A DNA stretch of 42,287 bases from Clostridiales bacterium (GTDB taxonomy: Bacteria > Bacillota > Clostridia > Saccharofermentanales > Saccharofermentanaceae). The translations under genes and the position numbers were made by a program. Shown piece by piece: positions 35,216-42,287 of the stretch. The notes beneath the pieces were generated by a model. The model saw only the letters and a program-made list of their open reading frames with translations. It ran no database searches and was not told the DNA's origin. Each line of letters opens with the position of its first letter. Position 1 is the stretch's first letter. Location of the stretch: positions 1 through 42,287 of the forward strand of contig JAFVDI010000033.1 in assembly GCA_017478485.1 (NCBI GenBank), written 5' to 3'.

Positions 35216-36202
35216 TTACCTCATCTTCGTTTTATAGTAGTTTGCGAGCAAATTATAATAACTCGTATCGAGAATATACGGAGACTTATCATAATTTTTT
35301 ATGCCTAGGCTTATCTCAGACGGGTGCTTCCACTGGGCTTTTGGTTTTCCGTGGTTTCCTGAATAGACATTTATTATGGCATTAAGCGCTCTGTTATGTG
35401 TATCCGGGTTTGTATCGGTAATGAACCATTCGGGTAATCCTAACACTAAATATTTAATGCTATACTGCATAGCTCCCATTACTTCGGGATTATTCTTTAA
35501 GAAAGCCGATGCTGAATTGCATATTTTAGTGTAATGAGTCGCCTCTTTGTATCTGTTTGTGGCTATTGAAGACTTCCTAGCAGATGCGTTTTGTAGTTTT
35601 TTAGGATATGCAAGCTCTATAAAAGCGTATATATGATGACCTTTGGTAGAGCTTGTTATTCGTCTATGGAGCCTACATACTTTTGTTCTGCTGTTGGCTT
35701 GCCGTGTTCCAGTCCAAGTGTTCCCTTCTATTGTCGTAACAATACCGGTTGTTGCGTTATACGATTCCACAATTCCTATATGGTCTCTGTATTTATCGTT
35801 ATCGCCCCACTCAAAAATCACCAGCCAGCCCGGTTGTGGGATAACACCGAGGTTATCTTTTGATTTACCTTCGACAACGTGAATTTTGGCATTTTTAGAG
35901 TGAACATAGTAGTTATAGGCTGAAGTAACTCCGCCCGCCCTAGATACAAACTTTCCGTATCCTGACTTTGTTAAGACATATTCTACAAAGATTTCACACC
36001 AAGACGTGCCTTGCGCTGCGCCATACCATTTATTGTATTTTGTTCCGACATTGTCTATTTCGTTAGCTGCGAATTTGGCTACTGCTTGACTTGCACTTAT
36101 GTATCGGTCGTTGATGATTTCATTGAAATATTCGTCAAATTCTTCTGTTAAAAAACTAAGAACCATTGACTGTTGTTTGCTGTCAAAGCCTAATCGAGCC
36201 AT
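35216..36202 (-). CDS. CHAP-domain protein without signal peptide
   Basis: 328 residues. CHAP catalytic residues are visible: Cys69 (TSWCEIFVEYVL), His141 (YRDHIGIVESYN) and the acidic/Asn pair in TIEGNTW (159-161). The CHAP core spans about 45-200. CHAP enzymes cut peptidoglycan cross-links or amide bonds. No signal peptide, membrane helix or cell-wall-binding repeat is seen. The C-terminal 130 residues have no recognised domain. It may act in the cytosol, be released by lysis, or pass through a dedicated route. It is co-transcribed with the truncated exonuclease and the 98-residue gene. Confidence 0.75.
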   Translation of the reverse strand: MARLGFDSKQQSMVLSFLTEEFDEYFNEIINDRYISASQAVAKFAANEIDNVGTKYNKWYGAAQGTSWCEIFVEYVLTKSGYGKFVSRAGGVTSAYNYYVHSKNAKIHVVEGKSKDNLGVIPQPGWLVIFEWGDNDKYRDHIGIVESYNATTGIVTTIEGNTWTGTRQANSRTKVCRLHRRITSSTKGHHIYAFIELAYPKKLQNASARKSSIATNRYKEATHYTKICNSASAFLKNNPEVMGAMQYSIKYLVLGLPEWFITDTNPDTHNRALNAIINVYSGNHGKPKAQWKHPSEISLGIKNYDKSPYILDTSYYNLLANYYKTKMR

Positions 36203-36210
36203 TACAACAT

Positions 36211-36666
36211 TTAACGAGGGCTTATAGCATACCGTAAAGCAGTAAGAGTTGATTTTTTTGTTGCTAACATCAGTTCTGTGCCGTTACCGTCAACGATGGC
36301 AAGTTGTATTATCTCGTCACTTCCGGCATTAAGACCGGTAGTTTCCAGATCATAGAACAATATCTTAGACGGCTCGGCTATAGGAACCGGAGTCGGCTTT
36401 CTTTTTCTTCTTTCGGTAGCTGCGGCAACGGCAGCTTCTAATTCTGCCCGCTTTGCAGCCTTTTCTTGTTCTGCCTTTTTAAGCTTTTTTAATTTGGCAA
36501 ATGTCACAAGGACACATATGCCGGCAAGGATAGCACCTGTAAGAAGACCGGCTGCTATAGTGCTGGCATCTTCGGCACCTATCATCGCAAAGGAAGATAC
36601 GATAAACAACAGTGCTATTCCGCCAAGGATAATGCTTGCTTTATATGTTCTAAAAAAATTCTTCAT
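36211..36666 (-). CDS. Membrane protein with truncated DEDD exonuclease segment
   Basis: 151 residues. Two membrane helices (IILGGIALLFIVSSFAMIG and AAGLLTGAILAGICVLVTFA), a charged linker with Lys/Ala runs, then KILFYDLETTGLNAGSDEIIQLAIV. That is the first motif of a DnaQ-type 3'-5' exonuclease (the D-x-E). The protein stops about 35 residues later, losing the other DEDD motifs, so it should not be catalytically active. It overlaps the ParB fragment stop by one base. Probably a decayed gene. Confidence 0.7.
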   Translation of the reverse strand: MKNFFRTYKASIILGGIALLFIVSSFAMIGAEDASTIAAGLLTGAILAGICVLVTFAKLKKLKKAEQEKAAKRAELEAAVAAATERRKRKPTPVPIAEPSKILFYDLETTGLNAGSDEIIQLAIVDGNGTELMLATKKSTLTALRYAISPR

Positions 36667-37232
36667 TATGCTTCTCCTTCCTTACTGCTTTGTGCTTCTT
36701 GAGCTTCGTTTTCCTGATATGCCAGTATGCATCTGATTATATAAAGCTCCGTCTGTTCATCATCCAGTTTGACTTCCTTCGGAAGCAGACTCTTGATCTT
36801 TCCGGTCAACTTAAGAATTGTACTCTTGTCGTCACCGTCATTTGCTATGGCAGAAATAATAGCTTCACTCAACGGGAATCCGGTATCGGCTTTGGCTCTT
36901 ATCTGTCTGGCCTGTTCTATATTGAGCGATTTTTTGTCTGTATTGTTAAATACGGCACTGAAGACAAGCTTCTGATTCTTCTCTTCCAGATAGGATAACT
37001 CGACCGCAGGGACGACTTTAAGCCTTTTGGAGTCAACGACAGCTCGAAGTTCAGGTATAAGATAGGTTAATCTAACGTATCTCTTTATATTCCTTGGACT
37101 TTCACCAACAATAGCTGCCAATTCTTCACTGGCTCTACCGCCCTTTTCCATATCTTCAGATAAATTGGGGGCAATTTGCCCCCCATTTTCCTTGTGTCGG
37201 CCCGGAAACCTTCTCATAGCTTCAAGAGCCAT
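36666..37232 (-). pseudogene. ParB-like fragment (HTH part only)
   Basis: 188 residues from the first ATG. It aligns with the middle and end of ParB/Spo0J-like proteins: MALEAMRRFPG, the HTH region RASEELAAIVGESPRNIKRYVRLTYLIPELRAVVD and VPAVELSYLE. The N-terminal ParB nuclease/CTPase domain is missing. The same frame is open further upstream (TEKGFAFRM before this ATG), overlapping the ParA-like gene in another frame, as expected from an internal deletion. Whether the fragment is translated is uncertain. Confidence 0.75.
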
Positions 37233-37747
37233 CCTGAAAGCAAAGCCTTTTTCGGTTGGCTTGCTTCTTCGGCAAGAGTAAAAAGGATTCCGGCAACACT
37301 CAGCTTGTCGTTAAGTTCTTCCCTGACATCGTGTACGGTCTTAAGAAGATCGACCATACCTTGTACGGCCAAGACATTTGTCTGGACCGGAATAATCGCA
37401 TAGTCGGCAGCGGTAAGTGCGTTGAGCGGCAAGACGCTCAGTGAACTGTAATAAAACTCATCTGTACCTTTAAGAGCTTTGAGCATACTTTCTAAGATAA
37501 CTACCAACTCCCTGACCGTGTAATCGTGCTGTAGAAGCTCTTCGGATACCTTGCTCTTAACATTGCTCTTCTCAATGGCTGCACAGATAAGCTCTTTATC
37601 ACGTACTGTAAAGGTCTTTCCTCTGCCGCCGTTAAGACGCTCATAGGTGTATGAGTAAGATTTATTGATGGCATTTGCCAGCTCTTTTACGGAACCGAAA
37701 AGCCTAATCAATTCTTTTGGACTGTAAAATTCGCTATCAGGTTTCAT
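37214..37747 (-). pseudogene. HTH-ParA chimera, ParA N-terminus deleted
   Basis: 177 residues. Residues 1-70 look like a DNA-binding region (SVKELANAINKSYSYTYERLNG). Residues 99-162 match the C-terminal half of ParA/Soj (LNALTAADYAIIPVQTNVLAVQGM, LSVAGILFTL). The Walker A half of ParA is missing. The last 15 residues come from a shifted frame that runs into the ParB fragment. The parent locus was probably parA-parB and a deletion fused the pieces. It overlaps the upstream HTH gene by 4 bases. Confidence 0.75.
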
Positions 37748-37983
37748 CTTTCGTTTTGCAGCTTCATAGCAGATTCGTATTTGTCGAGGATCTTTTCTGA
37801 CATAGTCAATGCAGTCTCCATAACATTGCCTTTGTAATACTTATTGTTCAGAATCTGAGACAATGTAGGGGCTGTAATTGACACTCCATACTCAACAAGG
37901 CGGCTGACAAGCCATTTAAGAGGCAGGTCATTCTCTACCAGTCTGAGCTTGATCTTGGTACCTCTAGAAAGCTCAATTTCCAT
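37744..37983 (-). CDS. Small HTH regulator (79 residues)
   Basis: A helix-turn-helix is likely in LKWLVSRLVEYGVSITAPTLSQIL, phage-regulator-like. It is the first gene of the leftward element operon, divergent to the integrase. A promoter (TTGACA at 38051-38056, TACAAT at 38030-38035, spacer 15) lies upstream over an 11-base A/T run. It may control excision and the operon. Low sequence recognition beyond HTH. Confidence 0.6.
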   Translation of the reverse strand: MEIELSRGTKIKLRLVENDLPLKWLVSRLVEYGVSITAPTLSQILNNKYYKGNVMETALTMSEKILDKYESAMKLQNER

Positions 37984-38029
37984 TTGCTTTTTCTCCTTTT
38001 CTTCTGTCTTCGGGATAACCTTATCATCA

Positions 38030-38056
38030 ATTGTAAAATCTTTTTTTTTTTGTCAA
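38030..38056 (-). promoter_or_regulatory. Promoter of the element's leftward operon
   Basis: On the minus strand TTGACA (38051-38056) and TACAAT (38030-38035). The 15-base spacer is short and contains a ten-base A run, so it may be bent DNA. Confidence 0.5.
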
Positions 38057-38114
38057 GTATTTTATACACTTTGGTAAATCTCCCCGCCCAAGAACCGCAT
38101 TTATGCTTATTCGA

Positions 38115-38159
38115 CAGTCGTTTTGACTTTGTGATACTATGAACAAAATAAATTTTGTT
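38115..38159 (+). promoter_or_regulatory. Integrase promoter region with palindrome
   Basis: A -10-like TACTAT (38135-38140) is followed by a perfect inverted repeat AACAAAAT / ATTTTGTT with a 2-base spacer (38142-38159), just before the integrase start. It is a possible operator for the divergent HTH protein. Confidence 0.5.
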
Positions 38160-38173
38160 TATGCGAGGATTAA

Positions 38174-39280
38174 ATGAACGAGCCGTTTATATCAAAGGGA
38201 AAGTGGTTTTACAGAGTTGTAAGAGATGACGGGGCGCACAAGACGTTTACTTCTGTCAAACCGGGCTTGGCCGGAAAAAAAGCAGTGCTTAAGAAAGGCA
38301 GAGACTTCATCGAAGGTGGTTTAAACCGTTCTAATAAGACGGTTAAAGACTTTTGGCCGGCTTTTCTCGCGTATTATAAGAACATTCACGGTAACACAGA
38401 GGGCTATATAGCATTAAAACAAGCTGGTGAAAGCTATATTCTTCCGCAGATAGCCAGAAAGCCTGTTACAGAGATAAAGTATAAGATGCTTCAAAACGTA
38501 ATCATGGATGCCAAACTACACGACGGCTCCAGACCGTCTAGAAAGACTTTGGAGAAGATCCGTTCTTGTCTTAATCAGTTCACAAGGTATTTGGCAATGG
38601 TCGAAGAAGTTTGCGAGCCTATTCTGATACCCCTTCAGATACCTCACGATGCCGTTCGCAGCCAAGAAAGAGAAATATTGCAGCCAGATGATTTAAAGCG
38701 GCTATTTAACGAGCTGAACGGCACAGACGGTAACTTTATCTATGCTTATCAATTTGGTGTTTGTACTGGTTTGCGAACTGGTGAGCTGCTTGGTATAAAA
38801 AAATCTGATATTGACTTTCAGACCGGAGAAATAAACATAGTCAGATCAATTGACAAAAGAGGTCGGATAACGCCCGGCAAAAACAAAAACGCAGTCCGCA
38901 GATTCATATTAACACCACGTTCTTTGGATATCGTAGAAAAACAACTAAAGAAGATAGAACACTTAGAAACAGAGTGGTTGTTTCCAAACATCTTAGGCGG
39001 CCAGCCTTGGCAGAGTGAGTTTTACCGAGAATACAAGAAACTTGGCTTTCCCGGTTCTCCCTACTCTTTAAGGCACACGCACGTTTCTTTACTTAAGAAC
39101 GTACCTGATTATGTATTAAAGCAAGAATTAGGCCATTCTCCCTCCATGCCAACACGGGATATATATTCTCACTCAGTAAATACAGAGGCTAAAAGATTCT
39201 CAGAGATTATTAACAATGAACTTGAGGGAACGTTGTCTTCCCTTATCACAGATATAAATTCAGAAGTAACTCCGCAGTAA
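38174..39280 (+). CDS. Tyrosine recombinase (integrase)
   Basis: 368 residues. The N-terminal arm- and core-binding region is followed by the catalytic domain: Arg201 (TGLRTGEL), Arg300 in YSLRHTH (Tyr297 at the place of the usual first His), His321 (ELGHS) and nucleophile Tyr331 (DIYSHS). It is placed next to the intact tRNA-Leu, as expected for a tRNA-targeting element. Start ATG with GAGGA upstream. Confidence 0.93.
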   Translation: MNEPFISKGKWFYRVVRDDGAHKTFTSVKPGLAGKKAVLKKGRDFIEGGLNRSNKTVKDFWPAFLAYYKNIHGNTEGYIALKQAGESYILPQIARKPVTEIKYKMLQNVIMDAKLHDGSRPSRKTLEKIRSCLNQFTRYLAMVEEVCEPILIPLQIPHDAVRSQEREILQPDDLKRLFNELNGTDGNFIYAYQFGVCTGLRTGELLGIKKSDIDFQTGEINIVRSIDKRGRITPGKNKNAVRRFILTPRSLDIVEKQLKKIEHLETEWLFPNILGGQPWQSEFYREYKKLGFPGSPYSLRHTHVSLLKNVPDYVLKQELGHSPSMPTRDIYSHSVNTEAKRFSEIINNELEGTLSSLITDINSEVTPQ

Positions 39281-39302
39281 CTTTTGAGTAACTTTCAAAA
39301 AG

Positions 39303-39334
39303 AAGAAGTCCCGAAACATAGTGTTTCAGGACTT
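39303..39334 (-). terminator. Element-borne terminator of tRNA-Leu
   Basis: A 15-base stem with one mismatch (AGAAGTCC arm with GGACTTCT arm), followed on the minus strand by a T-rich run. It lies at the element's right end directly after the tRNA 3' end and resembles the displaced host terminator at 31249-31274. Confidence 0.75.
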
Positions 39335-39339
39335 CTTAA

Positions 39340-39366
39340 TGGTGCGGCCGACGAGACTTGAACTCG
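39340..39366. repeat. attR: 27-bp repeat inside tRNA-Leu
   Basis: The right copy of the att direct repeat, forming the CCA end and T arm part of the intact tRNA-Leu. Confidence 0.92.
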
Positions 39367-39424
39367 TATGGAGTTACCCACACGCCCCTCAAACGTGCGC
39401 GTCTGCCAGTTCCGCCACGGCCGC
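39340..39424 (-). tRNA. tRNA-Leu(GAG)
   Basis: 85-base class II cloverleaf on the minus strand, acceptor GCGGCCG with CGGCCGC, variable arm GTGTGGGTAACTCCATAC, T loop TTCAAGT and encoded CCA. The anticodon loop TTGAGGG gives GAG (reads CUC and CUU). Its last 27 bases are the att repeat, so the tRNA was restored by the element. Confidence 0.96.
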
Positions 39425-39450
39425 ATATGCCGCTTTAAGCAGGCTCGATA

Positions 39451-39479
39451 ATTATACTTTTCGGATAGTACAGTGTCAA
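39451..39479 (-). promoter_or_regulatory. Consensus promoter of tRNA-Leu
   Basis: On the minus strand TTGACA (39474-39479), spacer of exactly 17 bases, TATAAT (39451-39456): perfect consensus, 26 bases before the tRNA 5' end. Confidence 0.9.
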
Positions 39480-39539
39480 GGATAAATTTTGAAAGATTTA
39501 ATTGTTTTTCCGCGGGCCCGCAAAAGCCCTGAAATGCAA

Positions 39540-39566
39540 CAGGGGGCTCTCTTTCGAGATGCCCCC
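39540..39566 (-). terminator. Possible terminator of the adhesin gene
   Basis: A strong hairpin (AGGGGGC with GCCCCCT plus CTC/GAG), 41 bases past the adhesin stop. No clear T run, so a terminator role is moderate. Confidence 0.45.
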
Positions 39567-39607
39567 TATTGATGCCTTGGTCGTTTGGCGATCAGTCAAG
39601 TGATGCC

Positions 39608-42287
39608 TTAATACTCTTTTTTCTTCTTTTTGAAGACTACGATGCAGATTCCCATTGCTGTCAGCGCAGCTGATACAAGAACTGCTCCGGCTACGTTGGT
39701 AGCGCTAATGCCTACGCCTGTAGCAGGTACTGATCCCTTCGAAGGCTTCTTGTTCGGGTTAGACTTCGGGAGCAGGATGGTGATGTTGTGATCGTCGATC
39801 ACGATATCACCGGGTGTTCCTGTAGGTACTACCTTTCCGCCTTCAACCTTGAACGGTGTCGAAGGAACGTTGTCATACTTCGAAGGTCCCTTAGGTGTGA
39901 TCGTGTACTCACCGTCAGGAAGTTTGAGTTCAACAGGGCCGCCCTTTGTCTTGATCGTGATGGTCTTCTCACCCTTATCGGTTACATCTCCGCCGGTCGG
40001 ATTGACGCCTGTAAGATCGACTGTAGGAGTCTTGGACTTGATCGTGATCTCGATGTCAGGTACATCCGTCCTGTCTTCCTTGTCCAGACCGTTGATCGTG
40101 ACAGGTGTAAAGTACGAAGGATCCGCGCGGTCGATCATGACGATCCTTGAACCGATAACGAAAGTCTGTCCGTTGTACTTAAGTTCACCGGCATTCGTGA
40201 TCTCGAATTCGATAGCATCAGCCGTCAGATACTTCTCAGGTGTAGTTGTCTCTTCGAGAACATACTTACCTACTCTAAGGCCCTCGATCTTAGTGTAAGA
40301 ATCACCGCTTGAAGGGAATGTAACTGTATGATTGCCGTTGGAGAAAGCAGGAGTTACTACAGTGCTGCCCTGTGTAATCTTTACATTTGTGAGGTCGTGA
40401 CCGTCTTTGCTCGTAACAGAGAGCTTAGCGCCTGCGATCAGGTTGTGTGCAATATCTTCCTTGCTGAGCTGAATATCGAAATACTTCGCAGCATCAAATG
40501 CAGTGATGATATTGTTTACACCGTCAATGTCAACTTCCGTTGTGGATGTTGAACTGTCAACCTTTCCGCCTTTTACCGTGAACGTAGTCTTGGTGATTAC
40601 GTTATAACCGTTAGGAGCAACAGTTTCTTCAAGAGTATAGGTTCCGTCAGGAAGCCATACAGAGAACTGATTGTCTGTTGTCTTCCATGTAATGGTCTTG
40701 TTGCCATTCGTAACCTCAACATTAGATCCGCCGGTATGAGTGAGCGTACTGAAATCAACAGCTGTATCAGTCGTGCTAAGTTTCATCGTAGCACCCTTAA
40801 GCTCAGGTCCCTTCTTGGTCATATCTTGCTTACTGAATGTGACCTTTGAAGTGTCGGGACCCGGAGGGGTTACGGCCTTGTCGAATGCAGTGATAATATT
40901 CTTATCAGCATCGATAGCAGTAGTCTCTGATGTAGTGCCGGTTACCTTTCCTTTTTCGATCTTGAACTTGAGTGTAGTGATATAGTCGTAGTCCGTAGGT
41001 GCAGCTGTTTCCTTAAGCTCATATTCACCGTCAGGGAGGCTTATCTCAAACTGTGTCTTAGTTGATGTCCACTCGATGGCATTCTCATTGGTAACCTTGC
41101 TGATCGCAGGTCCCTGCTTCTGTGATGTCTGCCACTTTGCGTTATCCCATTTTGCTGCAGGACCGGATACAGCCGTAAGCTTCATGGTAGCGCCTTCGAG
41201 TTCTTCGGCATTGTCCTTATCCTTATCTGCGAAATCCTTCTTGCTGAAGACGATGTCGGTGATAATAAGTTCATCAAATGCAGTTACGGTATTTGTATTA
41301 CCGTCAGCCGTTACTGTTGTTGATGATGAACTTACAACCTTTCCATCCTTGATCTCGAATGTGGTTGCAGTAATCACATTGTATCCGGTAGGAGCCAAGT
41401 TCTCCTTAAGTTCATACTTACCGTCAGGCAGGTTGATCTTAAGCGGCTTATCGCTTGAAGTCCATGTAACAGCCTTCTCACCGGTTACAAGACTTACATC
41501 AGGGCCATCTTTCTTTGCTTTCTTCCAGGCTTCTTCATCCCAGTTGGAAGCATCACCTGATACTGCTGTCAGCGTCATCTTTGCACCGGAGAGTTCATCG
41601 GCATTCGTTTTGCCTTTGTCTGCCATATCCTTCTTGGAGATGGTTACTTCAGAGCCTTCAGCCTTGTCGAATGCTGTGATGACGTTCTTTGTCGTATCGA
41701 TCGCAGTAGTCTCACTGGTTTTTCCTGTGATCTTTCCATCCTTAATCGTGAATGAAAGTTCTGTAATTACTGCATAGTTTGAAGGAGGTGTTACTTCCGT
41801 AAGCATGTAATCGCCGTCAGGAAGACCAAGTTCAAGCATTGTAGTTTCTGAAGTCCAGGTAACTGCCTTCTCGCCTACCACCATCTTAATAGTAGGGCCA
41901 TTCTTTTTTGCTGCATCCCAAGCATCACCGTTCCAGCTGGTAGCGGGACCGGAAACTGCCGTAAGCTTCATAGTAGCTCCAACGAGTTCGGAAGCACTAT
42001 CGTTGCCCTTATCAGCAAAATCTTTCTTGCTGAACGTCGTGTTTGTGATAGTAAGCTTGTCAAAAGCGGTTACTACGTTGTTCGTTGTATCGAGACTTAC
42101 AGTCTCACTTGATGTTCCAGTAACTTTGCCGTTCTCAATCTTAAATGTAATAGCTGTGATCTCGTCATAACCTGCAGGTGCAGCATTCTCTTCAAGCTTG
42201 TATGTACCGTCAGGGAGACTGATCTTAAGCTGTGTTGTAGAAGATGTCCATGTGACAGCATTCTCGCCTGTGACCTTGCTTACTGAA
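39608..42287 (-). CDS. SpaA-like sortase-anchored adhesin with prealbumin-like repeats (5' part beyond window)
   Basis: At least 893 residues; the coding frame runs through the right edge, so the true start is outside and the internal Met at 41971 is not the start. Repeated domains of about 125 residues open with (F/I)SKKDxADK and contain EWTSxxxxxxISLPDGxYxLKE(x)xAPxGY, the E-box of SpaA/prealbumin-like folds. The opening Lys and E-box Glu are candidates for isopeptide bonds. One partial, three long, one shorter and two diverged repeats are seen. The C-terminus has the sortase motif VPATG, a membrane helix and KKKKKEY. Surface pilus or adhesin role inferred. Confidence 0.9.
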   Translation of the reverse strand, partial: SVSKVTGENAVTWTSSTTQLKISLPDGTYKLEENAAPAGYDEITAITFKIENGKVTGTSSETVSLDTTNNVVTAFDKLTITNTTFSKKDFADKGNDSASELVGATMKLTAVSGPATSWNGDAWDAAKKNGPTIKMVVGEKAVTWTSETTMLELGLPDGDYMLTEVTPPSNYAVITELSFTIKDGKITGKTSETTAIDTTKNVITAFDKAEGSEVTISKKDMADKGKTNADELSGAKMTLTAVSGDASNWDEEAWKKAKKDGPDVSLVTGEKAVTWTSSDKPLKINLPDGKYELKENLAPTGYNVITATTFEIKDGKVVSSSSTTVTADGNTNTVTAFDELIITDIVFSKKDFADKDKDNAEELEGATMKLTAVSGPAAKWDNAKWQTSQKQGPAISKVTNENAIEWTSTKTQFEISLPDGEYELKETAAPTDYDYITTLKFKIEKGKVTGTTSETTAIDADKNIITAFDKAVTPPGPDTSKVTFSKQDMTKKGPELKGATMKLSTTDTAVDFSTLTHTGGSNVEVTNGNKTITWKTTDNQFSVWLPDGTYTLEETVAPNGYNVITKTTFTVKGGKVDSSTSTTEVDIDGVNNIITAFDAAKYFDIQLSKEDIAHNLIAGAKLSVTSKDGHDLTNVKITQGSTVVTPAFSNGNHTVTFPSSGDSYTKIEGLRVGKYVLEETTTPEKYLTADAIEFEITNAGELKYNGQTFVIGSRIVMIDRADPSYFTPVTINGLDKEDRTDVPDIEITIKSKTPTVDLTGVNPTGGDVTDKGEKTITIKTKGGPVELKLPDGEYTITPKGPSKYDNVPSTPFKVEGGKVVPTGTPGDIVIDDHNITILLPKSNPNKKPSKGSVPATGVGISATNVAGAVLVSAALTAMGICIVVFKKKKKEY

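Larger units (their letters stand above)
31280..39366. mobile_element. Integrated element in tRNA-Leu(GAG), about 8.1 kb
   Basis: Bounded by 27-bp direct repeats of the tRNA-Leu 3' end, with a tyrosine integrase gene next to the intact tRNA. The interior is visibly more AT-rich than the flanks. From right to left it holds: integrase; a small HTH regulator; ParA and ParB fragments; a membrane-exonuclease fragment; a CHAP protein; an unknown 98-residue protein; a HipA-like kinase; a 101-residue protein; and a HipB/HipA-like pair. No capsid, conjugation or replication genes are visible. It is therefore probably a degraded element or a satellite that depends on a helper. Confidence 0.9.

Overview
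The window looks like chromosomal DNA of an anaerobic Gram-positive member of the Clostridia (Bacillota), probably a gut or rumen lineage. The grounds are: the cysS-mrnC-rlmB order; a SAM-I (S-box) riboswitch in front of metK; strong AGGAGG-type ribosome binding sites; a sortase-anchored SpaA-like adhesin; a clostridial ChW-repeat surface protein; and a Tad-type pilus locus with no outer-membrane secretin. The species cannot be named from this sequence alone.

Layout. 1-2354 (minus): two exported surface proteins, a BspA-type leucine-rich-repeat protein followed by a ChW-repeat protein cut by the window edge. 2605-5809: trigger factor with a lysine/alanine-rich tail, a nicotinamidase-like hydrolase, tRNA-Arg(ACG) and a tyrosine-phosphatase-like protein. 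5816-9818 (minus): cysS, mrnC, rlmB and a lipoprotein. 9819-10287: an untranslated region with a promoter and a terminator. 10288-14594 (minus): metK under a SAM-I riboswitch, then recD2 and comF. 15069-20234 (plus): a compact Tad pilus locus containing a TadZ-position protein, the TadA ATPase, a fused TadB-TadC platform protein, a 57-residue prepilin and an FHA-domain membrane protein. 20167-26929 (minus): an F-type ATP synthase operon in the order a-c-b-[delta-alpha]-gamma-beta-epsilon. 27011-28767 (minus): proA and rpiB. 29147-31221 (plus): an RNA methyltransferase and an OGG-like DNA glycosylase. 31280-39366: an integrated element in the 3' end of tRNA-Leu(GAG). 39608-42287 (minus): a repeat-rich SpaA-like adhesin that runs off the window.

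Two things stand out. First, the ATP synthase operon has no separate delta gene. Instead, the C-terminal domain of delta is fused to the N-terminus of the alpha subunit in one 660-residue protein. I know of natural b-delta fusions in mycobacteria, but I do not recall a delta-alpha fusion.

Second, the roughly 8.1-kb tRNA-Leu element carries two HipA-like kinases. One is paired with a HipB-like repressor. A perfect inverted repeat lies over the repressor's own promoter, and a 12-base match to one arm of it lies over the -10 of the other kinase promoter, so one repressor may control both kinases. Three neighbouring proteins, and a tiny out-of-frame reading frame beside them, end in similar acidic proline-rich tails. 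The element also carries a ParA-ParB deletion scar, a membrane-anchored truncated DEDD exonuclease, a CHAP-domain protein without a signal peptide, and a tyrosine integrase. It restores both the tRNA 3' end and a look-alike terminator at the integration site.
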